NCBI GenBank assembly: GCA_963830565.1
Contig: CAWHMO010000013.1
Coordinates: 124,001-188,000 of the forward strand
Length of the DNA: 64,000 nucleotides
From: DATFDN01 sp963830565
GTDB lineage: Bacteria; Pseudomonadota; Alphaproteobacteria; Acetobacterales; Acetobacteraceae
Direction: 5' to 3'
The notes under the pieces are model-generated. The model searched no databases. It was not told the DNA's origin and saw only the letters and a list, made by a program, of their open reading frames with translations. This document shows positions 1 through 12,182 of this stretch, piece after piece; the stretch's first letter is position 1; every line of letters begins with the position of its first letter. The translations under genes were made by a program, and so were the position numbers.

Positions 1-350
1 CGAATGCAGCAGGCGTTCGATGGCCATGCCCTGCGCCAGCGCGAGGTCGGGCTGGAACGACAGATCGGGCACGGCGCGCAGCCGCAGGGCGTGCGCGACC
101 TGGCCGCGCAGGAAAGGCGCGGCGCGCTTCAGCGCGGGCAGCAGCGCATCCACGTCCGACCGGCCAAGCCGGGCGACAAAGGCGGTGGCGTGCTTGAGGT
201 CCGGGCTGAGACGCACTTCGGTGACGGTGATCTCCGCCGTCGCCAGCTCCGGGTCACGGAACTGGTGGCGAGAAAACACGCCGGCGAGCACGTGGCGGAT
301 CTCCTCCGCCACGCGCAACTGACGCTGGGTGGGACCAGACGCCTCCCTCC

Positions 351-354
<4 letters not shown>
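1..354 (-). CDS. rbfA: Ribosome-binding factor A, 3' end cut by window edge
   Basis: RbfA binds the 30S subunit and helps mature the 5' end of 16S rRNA. The frame reads from a GTG at 354 whose bases overlap the infB stop (GTGA), so it is translationally coupled. The first 118 codons are visible and the frame is open to the window edge; the family is usually about 120-140 residues, so little is missing. Typical features are the GPTQRQLRVAEEIRHVL start and a central ITVTEVRLSPDLKHATAFV segment from the KH-like fold. It is the last visible gene of the rimP-nusA-ylxR-infB operon, and truB would be the expected next gene. The GTG choice follows from the 4-base overlap. Confidence 0.93.
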
Positions 355-3061
<2,707 letters not shown>

Positions 3062-3065
<4 letters not shown>

Positions 3066-3701
3066 TTACCCGCCTGTCGGGACCTGCCCGATCGCTCGAT
3101 TTCCGCCGCCGGGGCAGTCAGCCCGGCCAGCCGCTCACACTCATTCGCCACGGTCGCCGCCAGATTGCCTGGCGCGACCGCCACGTGCACGGCACGCTCC
3201 AGTCCGAACACCGCGCCCAGCGCCGCCGCGCTCAAGGGCCGATGCACCGCCAGGGCGCGGGCGCCGGACAGGAAGCGGTCGCGTTCGTCCGCGCTCCCGT
3301 CTCGGGCCTGAACAATCAGGGCCGCGCGGCCGGACCGGACCCATTCCCGCCCCTTCTCGAATCCGGCGATGGCCTGCCCCGCTCGTCGTGCCAATCCAAG
3401 CAGATCCGTGATCCGCCCGATCAGGCCGACCCGCAGCAGCTCCGGCAAATCCGGTGGCAATCGGACCGTGCCGCGCGCCGCCCGCGCGAACGCCCCTCGC
3501 GCCAGGGCGGTTTCTAGCACATCGGCCCGCGCGCTCAACCACATTCCCCGCCCTGGCAGCCTGCCGCACAAGTCCGCCACCAGCATGCGCTCCGGCCCCA
3601 TCACGAAGCGGATCATGCGCTCCTTCGGCCCGCGCTCGCGGGTCACGATGCAGCGGCGCAGCGGGCCGGTTTCGGCGTCCGGCTCGTTGCTGGCCTCGAT
3701 G

Positions 3702-3712
<11 letters not shown>
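3062..3712 (-). CDS. ylxR: YlxR-family RNA-binding protein with L7Ae-like C-terminal domain; start codon unusual
   Basis: This is a small nucleic-acid-binding protein encoded between nusA and infB in most bacteria. It has an N-terminal YlxR (DUF448) domain and, as in alphaproteobacteria, a C-terminal L7Ae-like domain (LGLARRAGQAIAGFEKGREW onward). The first ordinary start is the GTG at 3646, which gives 194 residues. That start leaves out the family hallmark Arg-Arg-Cys-Ile, encoded immediately upstream in frame (3658-3647). An AGGAGG Shine-Dalgarno at 3721-3716, inside the end of nusA, is followed in frame by ATC (3712) and ACG (3709). Initiation at a non-AUG codon there would give about 215 residues. 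The upper coordinate given here is that ATC. The identity is firm; the start is inferred. Confidence 0.85.
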
Positions 3713-5246
<1,534 letters not shown>

Positions 5247-5296
5247 GGGTGCTCTCTTGCTCCGATCCGTCGTCTGGCTTCGGTTCTGTTGCAGCG

Positions 5297-5818
5297 TCAG
5301 TTGGTGGGCCGCGCCCCCGCGGTGGCGGCGATCAGCGCGTCGGTCAGCACCAGCTTGGCGCGCCGCAATCCGGCGAGCGGCAGGGCAATCTCGGTGCCGT
5401 CGTCGAGGCGCAGCCGCGCCGCCGTCTCGTCCGCCCCGAGTGCGATGCCCGAAAAGCGCTTGCGCCCGTCCACGGGATCGAGCGTCTCGGCACGCACCAC
5501 GTGGCCGGCGAAGCGGTTCCAGTCCTTGACCCGGGTCAGCGGGCGGTCGATCCCCGGCGAGCTGACCTCAAGCGTCCACGCGCCCGGCAGCGGGTCCTCC
5601 ACGTCCAGGACGGCGCCGATCGCGCGGCTGATGGCCTCGCAATCCTCCACCGCCATGGGCGCGCCGTCGGCGCGATCGGTCATGACCTGCACGGTGGGCC
5701 GGTCGCGCCCCAGCACCGCCACCCGTACCAGCTCGTATCCCATGTCTTCGAGCGTCGGGGCGATGGTGGCGCCGATCCGCGCCTCCAACGAGGTCTCTGT
5801 CGCTCGGTCAGGTGTCAA
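5297..5818 (-). CDS. rimP: Ribosome maturation factor RimP, TTG start
   Basis: RimP is needed for 30S subunit maturation. The protein has the N-terminal alpha/beta domain (IAPTLEDMGYELVRVAVLGR, then SRAIGAVLDVEDPLPGAWTL and the conserved EVSSPGIDRPL) and a C-terminal SH3-like barrel. The frame stays open upstream to a TTG at 5881, but that would put a terminator-like hairpin (5830-5847) inside the coding sequence and the start upstream of the predicted transcription start. I therefore place the start at TTG 5818 (173 residues). No clear Shine-Dalgarno precedes it; the U-run of the hairpin ends just before it. It is the first gene of the nusA-infB operon. Confidence 0.92.
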   Translation of the reverse strand: MTPDRATETSLEARIGATIAPTLEDMGYELVRVAVLGRDRPTVQVMTDRADGAPMAVEDCEAISRAIGAVLDVEDPLPGAWTLEVSSPGIDRPLTRVKDWNRFAGHVVRAETLDPVDGRKRFSGIALGADETAARLRLDDGTEIALPLAGLRRAKLVLTDALIAATAGARPTN

Positions 5819-5829
5819 GAAACAAAAAA

Positions 5830-5847
5830 GGCGGCCCTTGGGCCACC
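5830..5847 (-). promoter_or_regulatory. rimP-leader hairpin, terminator-like attenuator
   Basis: On the minus strand a 7-base-pair stem (GGTGGCC with GGCCGCC, one G-U pair) closes a CAAG loop and is followed at once by six T residues, then by the rimP start codon. This is the layout of the rimP-leader RNA motif described upstream of rimP in Alphaproteobacteria. It could terminate read-through from the catabolic operon upstream and also attenuate rimP expression. Confidence 0.7.
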
Positions 5848-5882
5848 CCCCCGTTACAGCTTCGGAGATTGAGTTGACCAAT

Positions 5883-5911
5883 CAGATAGCGGTGCCCGCG
5901 CCTCAGTGCAA
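5883..5911 (-). promoter_or_regulatory. Likely sigma-70 promoter of the rimP-nusA-infB operon
   Basis: On the minus strand TTGCAC (5911-5906) and TATCTG (5888-5883) are separated by exactly 17 bases. The predicted transcript would start near 5876 and have a leader of roughly 58 bases carrying the hairpin at 5847-5830. The -10 box is only a partial match, so the call rests on spacing and position. Confidence 0.5.
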
Positions 5912-5919
5912 GGGTGGGA

Positions 5920-6735
5920 TCAGCCGAGCAGCAGCGGCAATTGCCGTGTCAGCGCCCCGTCCGGGTTCTGCAATTCCAGCACCACGGTGAAATGGTTTGC
6001 GCCCGGAACCCCAAGCAGCGGCCCAGGCGCGTGCGCGCCGGCGCGGCGAGCCGAGAGGTCGCGGCTGTCCGACACCAGCGGCGGCAGCTCGGCCGTGCCG
6101 TAGGCGATGGCCAGAGGCTTCGGCACCACGGGCAGCCGCAGCGGCGAGAGGGTTGCGACCTCGGCGTCGCTCAGGCGCAACTTCTCGTTCAGGTAGGTGT
6201 CGCGGATCGGCCCCAGCTCGAACAGGCCGGAGATGGCGAGCCCGGCGCGGACCAGCGGATGGCCGAGCGCCATGGCCGTCAGGTGCCCGCCCGCCGACCA
6301 GCCCGACAGCACCACCGGCCCGGCGATGCCATGCGAGGGACCGGTCGCGGCGAGCCAGTCCAGCGCGGCGTGGATCTCGGAGACGATCTCGGTCAGGCTG
6401 GCGTCGGGCGCCAGGGTGTAGCCGAGCAGCGCGCAGGACCAGCCGAGCGCGCGCGGCCCCTCGATCAGGCAGGCGAATTCCTCGCGCGAGCGGCTCTGCC
6501 AGTAGCCGCCGTGGATGAACACCAGGCACGGCGCGCCGGGGTCGCGCGCGGGGAACAGGTCCCAGCGGTTCCGCTCGCGCGGGCCATAGGGCAGGTCCAG
6601 CGTGTCCGGGTGCGCGGCGCGGAAGGCAGCGGAGTGCCGCTCGCGGCGCGCGTTGAGGGCGGGGCTGTCCGGCACCGCCGCCGAGTTGTTGTACGCCGCG
6701 TCGCGCTCGGCGCGGCTCATGGTGGCCCAGTTCAT
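5920..6735 (-). CDS. Alpha/beta hydrolase of the arylformamidase (kynurenine formamidase-like) type
   Basis: This 271-residue serine hydrolase has the HGGYW oxyanion-hole motif near residue 74, a GWSAGG nucleophile elbow near residue 144 and a C-terminal GANHFTVV segment carrying the probable catalytic histidine. The layout matches the kynurenine formamidase (KynB-like)/BD-FAE group, which cleaves N-formyl or ester bonds. It is the last gene of the seven-gene catabolic operon, 10 bases after its neighbour. Hydrolysis of an N-formyl or ester intermediate made by the operon's oxygenases would fit. The substrate is unknown. Confidence 0.85.
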   Translation of the reverse strand: MNWATMSRAERDAAYNNSAAVPDSPALNARRERHSAAFRAAHPDTLDLPYGPRERNRWDLFPARDPGAPCLVFIHGGYWQSRSREEFACLIEGPRALGWSCALLGYTLAPDASLTEIVSEIHAALDWLAATGPSHGIAGPVVLSGWSAGGHLTAMALGHPLVRAGLAISGLFELGPIRDTYLNEKLRLSDAEVATLSPLRLPVVPKPLAIAYGTAELPPLVSDSRDLSARRAGAHAPGPLLGVPGANHFTVVLELQNPDGALTRQLPLLLG

Positions 6736-6745
6736 GCCCGTCCTG

Positions 6746-7168
6746 TCATTCCGTTGTGCCGGCCAGATTGCGCACCTCGTCCACCGACTTGCCCGCGACC
6801 AGATCCGAGGTCACGCGGCGCGAGACGGGCTCGACCGTCAGGCTCATCACGTTGTCCCAGTCGAAGGCGTCCGATCTCACCGTGAGACCGGTCCTCAGAT
6901 TGTCTTTCACGGTGTCGAACACGGCCGCGAGATTGTCTGTCCGTATCTCCCAGATGATCACGTAGCGTTGCGACAGCGACGGAGGCTCGTATTGCGCATC
7001 GGCGAGCCTGAACATCTGCGCTGCCACGAAGCCCTCGATGCGCAGCAGGTCGTGGATGTGCTGTCCCCGGTACCAATCGAGGTATTTCTGCTCGTTGCCA
7101 GCGGTGGGATTGCTGAACACCATGAAGCGGTATGTCTGTTCACCTTCGGCATGCGTGGCTATCGTCAT
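6746..7168 (-). CDS. Small dimeric alpha/beta-barrel-like protein (EthD-like), function unknown
   Basis: This is a 140-residue soluble protein without a signal peptide. A pattern of FMVFSNPTAGNEQKYLDWYR followed by a conserved His-Ile-His-Asp and a YVIIWEI strand resembles the EthD/ferredoxin-like dimeric barrel families often found in catabolic clusters. Its start lies inside the 3' end of the CoA-ligase gene (29-base overlap), so the two are co-translated. Family placement is from pattern only. It may be an accessory or monooxygenase-like catabolic protein. Confidence 0.6.
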   Translation of the reverse strand: MTIATHAEGEQTYRFMVFSNPTAGNEQKYLDWYRGQHIHDLLRIEGFVAAQMFRLADAQYEPPSLSQRYVIIWEIRTDNLAAVFDTVKDNLRTGLTVRSDAFDWDNVMSLTVEPVSRRVTSDLVAGKSVDEVRNLAGTTE

Positions 7169-8808
7169 CTGGCGCCTCTCCTGGGGATGGATGCCGGTTT
7201 CGGCTCGGCGTCCGACCGGCCGCCGGCGCGCGGAGCTCGAAGCGTTTCACCTTTCCCAATTCAGTGCGCGGCAGACTTTCGAGGAAGACCACCGCGCGCG
7301 GATATTTGTAGGGAGCTATCGCGGCCTTCACATGCGCCTGCAATTCCGCCGCCATCTCGCCGGAGGGCGCGAAGCCGGGGCGCAGCACCACGAACGCCTT
7401 CACGATCGTCCCCCGCGCCGCGTCCCGGGCGCCGACCACCGCGCATTCGGAGACCGCCTCATGCGTGATCAGCGCCGCCTCCACCTCGGGACCGGCGATG
7501 TTGTAGCCGGACGAGATGATGAGGTCGTCGGAGCGCGCCTGGAACCAGAAATAGCCGTCTTCGTCCTGCCGGTAGATGTCCCCGGTGACGTTCCAGCCGG
7601 CGTGCACGTAGGTTTCCTGGCGGGGATCGGCGAGATAGCGGCAACCGGTCGGGCCGCGTACCGCGAGCCGGCCCACCGAACCCGGCGGCAGGTCGCGCCC
7701 CGCCGCGTCGATCAGCTTGGCCTGGTAGCCCGGCACCGGGATGCCGGTGGCCCCCGGCCGGATCGCCTCGGCCGGGGCCCCGACGAAGATGTGCAGCATC
7801 TCGGTCGAGCCGATCCCGTCCAGGATCGGTATGCCCGTGGCCTCACGCCACGCCTTCCATGTCATCGCCGGCAGCGCCTCGCCGGCCGAAACGCAGATGC
7901 GCAGCCGGGCGGTGTCGCCCGGCCGCAGCAGCGCCAGCATGGCGCGATAGGCGGTCGGCGCGGTGAAGCAGACGGTCGCGCCGCCGGCGCGGATCAGTTC
8001 GAGCAGGCGTTCGGGGCTCGCCTGCTCCGGCAGGACCGTACCTGGCGCCGATCCGCAGCGGGAACAGCACCATCGCGCCAAGGCCGAAGGTGAAGGCGAT
8101 CGGCGGCGAGCCGGTGAACACGTCGTCAGGGGCGGCGCGCAGCACATGCCGCCCGTAGGTGTCGCAGACCGCCAGCAGGTCGCGGTGGAAGTGCATCGTG
8201 CCCTTGGGCACGCCGGTCGTGCCGGAGGTGAACGCGATCAGGCAGGTCTCGTCGCCGCGCGACGGCCACGCCTCGAACGTGTCTGGCGCGCGCGCCATCA
8301 GCGCGTCCAGCGCGGTCCCGCCACCCATCGGCACCATCCGTTCGGCGCCGGCGCTGGTCAATTCCTCCAGCAGCCGGTGATCGCATAGCGCGAGCCTGAT
8401 GCGGGCCTTCTCCACGACGAAGCGCAGCTCCTTCGCTCGCAGCAGCGGCATGGTCGGCACGGCGATCCCGCCCGCCTTCATGACGGCGAGAAAAGCGGCA
8501 ACCAGCATCGGCGTGTTCGGCGCGCGCAGCAGCACCCGGTTGCCCGGTATCATGCCGAGATCGCGGGTCAGCACGTTGGCGATCCGGTTCACCCGCGCCG
8601 CCAGGTCGGCGTAACTCCAGGTCTGGTCCGGCGTGCCGACCGCCGGCCGACCGCCCGCGCCACGCGCCAAGTGAGCGTCGAGCAACTCAGTGACGCAGTT
8701 CAGCCGCCGCGGGTATTCGAGCCCCGCCTCCGCCAACCGGAAGTCCGGCCATTGCGCGCGCGGAGGCAGGTTGTCAGCGGCGAACCTATCAACCTTGCTG
8801 GGCAGCAT
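7140..8808 (-). pseudogene. 2-aminobenzoate/benzoate-CoA-ligase-like enzyme, frame broken by one base
   Basis: This is an AMP-forming acyl-CoA synthetase. The N-terminus (LPSKVDRFAADNLPP, then YPRRLNCVTELLDAHLARG) is characteristic of the 2-aminobenzoate/benzoate-CoA ligase group. The ATP-binding motif FTSGTTGVPKG, the GSTEMLH motif, the GDIYRQDEDGYFWF hinge region and a C-terminal LGKVKRFEL with its lysine are all present. The frame is broken near 8040 by one extra base; reading across it gives about 555 residues, normal for the family. All motifs survive, so sequence error is as likely as inactivation. The start is ATG 8808. It lies 37 bases after the LLM monooxygenase gene and would activate an aromatic acid to its CoA thioester. 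Confidence 0.8.
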
Positions 8809-8845
8809 CCGTCGGCCTCGCCCCGTTCGCGAGATGAGACAGCAC

Positions 8846-9865
8846 TCACTCCGGCCCAAACGCCGGCATCACCTCGCGCGCGAACAACGCGACCGAGCGC
8901 AGCGCCGCGTCCTTCGACATGTCACCGAAGGCGAAGCGGCACAGCACGTAGTTGGCGCCGCTTGCCTCGTGCAAGGCGCGCAGGCGGTCGCGCAGCTTGG
9001 CGGGCGTGCCGGCGATGGCGCGGCCGGCTTGCTCGGCTTCGTCGAACGTCTCGGGGAAGATCGCGTGCGGCGACGGCAGTTGGCCGTGCTTCACCCACAG
9101 CTTCATGAAGCTGGCCCGCCACAGCCGGTACGCGGGGCGCGCCACCGCCAGCGCCTCGTTCTCGGTCTCGGCGAGCACCACATGCCGGCTCACGCCCATG
9201 AAGGGCAGGTCGGCCGCGGCATGGCCCAGCGCGGCCCATTCCGCGCGGTAGCGTTCTGTCAGCGCGCGCATCGGGCCGGGCGGCAGGTTGGCGACCACGT
9301 TCACCCGGCTGCGCGCCGCCCAGGGCAGGCTTTCGGGCCGGCCGATGCCGTACCACAGCGGCGGGTGCGGGCGCTGAAACGGCTCCAGCTCGATCGGCAC
9401 CTTGTCGTAGCGGTAGAAACGGCCGGCATAGCTCAGCTCGCGGGTGGTCAGGCCGCACAGGACGACTTCCAGCGCCTCCTGGTACATCGCCGGCGCGGCC
9501 TCGTGGTCGATACCCCAGTAGTCCAGCTCGATCGGCGAGATGCCGCGCCCCACGCCCAGCAGCAGCCGCCCTTGGCTCATCTGATCGAGCATGCAGATCT
9601 CGTCGATGACGCGCAGCGGGTGATACAGCGGTAGCGTGTACACCAGCGGCCCGAAGCGCAGCCGCCGCGTGCGCTGCGCCACCGCCGACAGCCACACGCT
9701 GGGCGAGGGCGCGAGGCCGAGGGGCGTCGCATGATGCTCGGCCACGTGATAGCCGTAGAAACCGGCACGGTCATAGGCCTCGACCAGAGCCAGCCGATCC
9801 TCGAAGAACTCCGACAACGGCAGCGCGCCGCGGTCCATGTGGTCGAAGACGCCGAAGCGCAGCAT
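8846..9865 (-). CDS. LLM-class flavin-dependent monooxygenase (luciferase-like)
   Basis: The 339-residue protein has the bacterial-luciferase TIM-barrel pattern: an MLRFGVFDHM start, AGFYGYHVAEHHATP with the conserved His-His, the RLRFGPLVYTLPLYHPLR strand-helix, and GRLLLGVGRGISPIEL. Such enzymes use reduced FMN supplied by a separate reductase to oxygenate a substrate. It starts 1 base after the second LLM gene ends, so both belong to the same operon. No flavin reductase gene is visible in the cluster. Substrate unknown. Confidence 0.88.
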   Translation of the reverse strand: MLRFGVFDHMDRGALPLSEFFEDRLALVEAYDRAGFYGYHVAEHHATPLGLAPSPSVWLSAVAQRTRRLRFGPLVYTLPLYHPLRVIDEICMLDQMSQGRLLLGVGRGISPIELDYWGIDHEAAPAMYQEALEVVLCGLTTRELSYAGRFYRYDKVPIELEPFQRPHPPLWYGIGRPESLPWAARSRVNVVANLPPGPMRALTERYRAEWAALGHAAADLPFMGVSRHVVLAETENEALAVARPAYRLWRASFMKLWVKHGQLPSPHAIFPETFDEAEQAGRAIAGTPAKLRDRLRALHEASGANYVLCRFAFGDMSKDAALRSVALFAREVMPAFGPE

Positions 9866-9866
9866 C

Positions 9867-11099
9867 TCAGCCGCCCGCCGCCGCGCGTTCCTTCTCCGCC
9901 ATGCGCTGCTTGAGCTGCTCGGGCGTCAGCCGAACGATGTCCTCGTTCTGGTGCGCATAGAGGTCGAAGCCGGCAGTATCAATGTCTTCCAATACGATAC
10001 GGCTGGCGAGCACGTCCTGCTTCCACGCCTCCTGCGCCGACTGGCGATCGTGGAACTCCGGCATCACCTCGCGCGCGAACAGATCGAGGCTGTCGCGGAT
10101 CGCCGAGTCGCTAGTCTTCCCTGCCTGGTTGAGCAGGATCACCTGATCGACATGCGCGGCCTCGAACTGGCGCATCTTGCGCCGGATCGTCTCGGGCGAG
10201 CCGATCAGCCCGTTGCGCAGCGCCGTCTGCGCCTTCTCGGTGCCGCGCCAGGCCTGATACTCGCGCCACAGATCGCCCTGCCCCGGCGCATCGACCCCCT
10301 TTCGCCCGTAATAGGAGAGCGCGAAGATGAAAAACGTCCAGCCTGCGGCAAGCTCCATCGCCTCCGCGTCGGTGGGCGCACACATGAAGCCGTTGACGAT
10401 GGCGATGTTCGGGTTGGTCGGATACTCGGCCAGCCGCCGCGGCGCGCGCAGCAGCGTGTTGTAGTAGCGATGCACCCAGGCCCGCGCGGCCTCCGGGCGA
10501 GACGAAGCTGAACCCGAGCGCGCCCATCCCCCACGCGCCGGCGTCGGCGATGGTCTGGATGTTGGAGCACGCGACCCAGAGCGGCGGATGCGGCTTCTGC
10601 ATCGGCTTGGGGATCACGTTGCGCGCCGCGAAGTCGTGGTACTGGCCGTGGAACTCCCAGGCGGTGCGCGAGAACATCGGGACGATGGCGCGCACCGCCT
10701 CCTCCCACCGGTCGCGCTTGTCGCGCACGCGGACGCCGAACGGATGCAGCTCCGCCGGTCCCGCCGCCTCGCCCATGCCGAGATCGACGCGCCCGCCCGA
10801 AAGGAGGTCGAGCGTCGCGACCGCTCGGCGACGCGCTGCGGCTGGTTGGTGGTGAGCTGCACGACGCCATGGCCAAGCCGGATGCGCTTCGTGCGCTGGC
10901 TGGCGGCGCCGAGAAACACCTCCGGGGCCGAGCAGTGGGAGTACTCCTCCAGGAAATGGTGCTCCACCATCCAGACATAGTCGTAGCCAAGCCGGTCGGC
11001 GAGTTCCATCTGGCCGAGCGCCTGCTGGAACAGGCCGTATTCGCTGGCCTCGGTCCAGGGCCGCGGCAGTTGCAGCTCGTAGAAGATTCCGAACTTCAT
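9867..11099 (-). pseudogene. Second LLM-class flavin-dependent monooxygenase, two compensating frameshifts
   Basis: This is a luciferase-like flavin monooxygenase related to its neighbour but longer (about 410 residues). It starts at ATG 11099 (MKFGIFYELQLPRPW), with LGYDYVWMVEHHFLEEYS and RIRLGHGVVQLTTNQPQR. Near 10821 one base is missing (after QPQRVAER) and near 10495 one base is extra, so the middle part (GMGEAAGPAELHPFGVRVRD onward) lies in another frame. The total length is divisible by three. Both indels fall in short runs of identical bases and every segment keeps family similarity. This reads as an intact gene with sequence errors, or a recent pseudogene. Confidence 0.78.
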
Positions 11100-11113
11100 C
11101 GCGCGAGTTCCGA

Positions 11114-12166
11114 TCAGGCCCGAGTTGCCAAAAGCTCGTTCAACGCGCTGTCCACCTGCTGCAGATAGTCCGGGTCCATCCCCATGACGCCGACATGGCC
11201 CCACAGCGTGTGCAGGATGCGCAGCTCGCTGTTGGGCACCACGCGCTGCTCCGCCTCCACGTCGCGCGGCGGGAAGAACATGTCGGTGTCAATCGGCATC
11301 GCCACCAGGCGGGCGCGGATCCGCCCCAGCGCGGCCTTCAGATCCCCGCCCGTGTTGCGGCTGACATCGCCGCGCTGCCATTTCCACGCCTGGGTCAGGA
11401 GCGCGTTGGGATCCATGGGCAGGAAGGTCGCATCCAGAAGGCCGAGTAGGAAATCATCCAGCGAGGAAAAGCCCAGGCCGCGCCACAGCTCCTGCTTGTA
11501 GAGCTCGGTGCTGAGGCCCATCACCGACCACAGCCGCGAATGGCGGATCAGCCCCTCGCGAACGGCATGGGGCTCCTTGTACCACCCATCGGCCCAGGCG
11601 GAATCGGAGCGGATCGCCTCGCACAGCGTTTCGGCGAACAGGAAGTCGTGCGGCGTATTCTTGGCCGTGCCGGCGATCGGGGCGGCGCGCTTGACCATGT
11701 CGGGGTAACGCACCGCCCATTCCCAGGTCTGCTGCGCGCCCATCGACGCCCCGACCACCAGTTGCAGCTCCTGGATCTCGAACTTCTCGGTCAAGAGCTT
11801 GTACTGGGCGCGCACGTCGTCGCCGATCCGCACATGCGGGAAGCTACCCATTCCGAACGGCGGGGGCGTGTTGTGCGGCGAACTGGAGAGCCCGTTGCCG
11901 ATCTGATTGACGACGACGATGAAATACTTCTCGGGATCGAGCGCGCGTCCGGGTCCGATATAGGCCTGCTCGATGATCTTGGAGGTACCGGAGAACCACG
12001 TGGTGACCAGGATGGCGTTGTCGCGGGCGGGCGACAGTCGGCCGAAGGTCGCATAGGCGAGCTTGCATCCGCGCAAGGTCATGCCTTCTTCGAGGATCAG
12101 ATCCCCGATCTCGGCGACCTCGTAAGGGCCGTGCAGCGCCTGCGAGTAGTATTCGTTTTCAAACAT
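11114..12166 (-). CDS. Alpha/beta hydrolase of the homoserine O-acetyltransferase (MetX-like) fold
   Basis: The 350-residue protein has a GASMGAQQTWEWA nucleophile elbow, an Asp in PIDTDMFFPPRD and a C-terminal His in LWGHVGVMG, the Ser-Asp-His triad arrangement of the MetX family. The 50-80 region (YATFGRLSPARDNAILVTTW) also matches. Its position inside a flavin-monooxygenase operon argues against methionine synthesis. A hydrolase acting on an ester or ring-cleavage product is more plausible. Gaps are 16 bases to the monooxygenase upstream and 14 bases to the LLM gene downstream. Confidence 0.82.
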   Translation of the reverse strand: MFENEYYSQALHGPYEVAEIGDLILEEGMTLRGCKLAYATFGRLSPARDNAILVTTWFSGTSKIIEQAYIGPGRALDPEKYFIVVVNQIGNGLSSSPHNTPPPFGMGSFPHVRIGDDVRAQYKLLTEKFEIQELQLVVGASMGAQQTWEWAVRYPDMVKRAAPIAGTAKNTPHDFLFAETLCEAIRSDSAWADGWYKEPHAVREGLIRHSRLWSVMGLSTELYKQELWRGLGFSSLDDFLLGLLDATFLPMDPNALLTQAWKWQRGDVSRNTGGDLKAALGRIRARLVAMPIDTDMFFPPRDVEAEQRVVPNSELRILHTLWGHVGVMGMDPDYLQQVDSALNELLATRA

Positions 12167-12182
12167 GGTGCGCTTGCTCCCT

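Noticed and set aside
5819..5881. N-terminal extension of rimP to TTG 5881
   Set aside because: It would translate the leader hairpin and start upstream of the predicted transcription start; the residues are not family-like.
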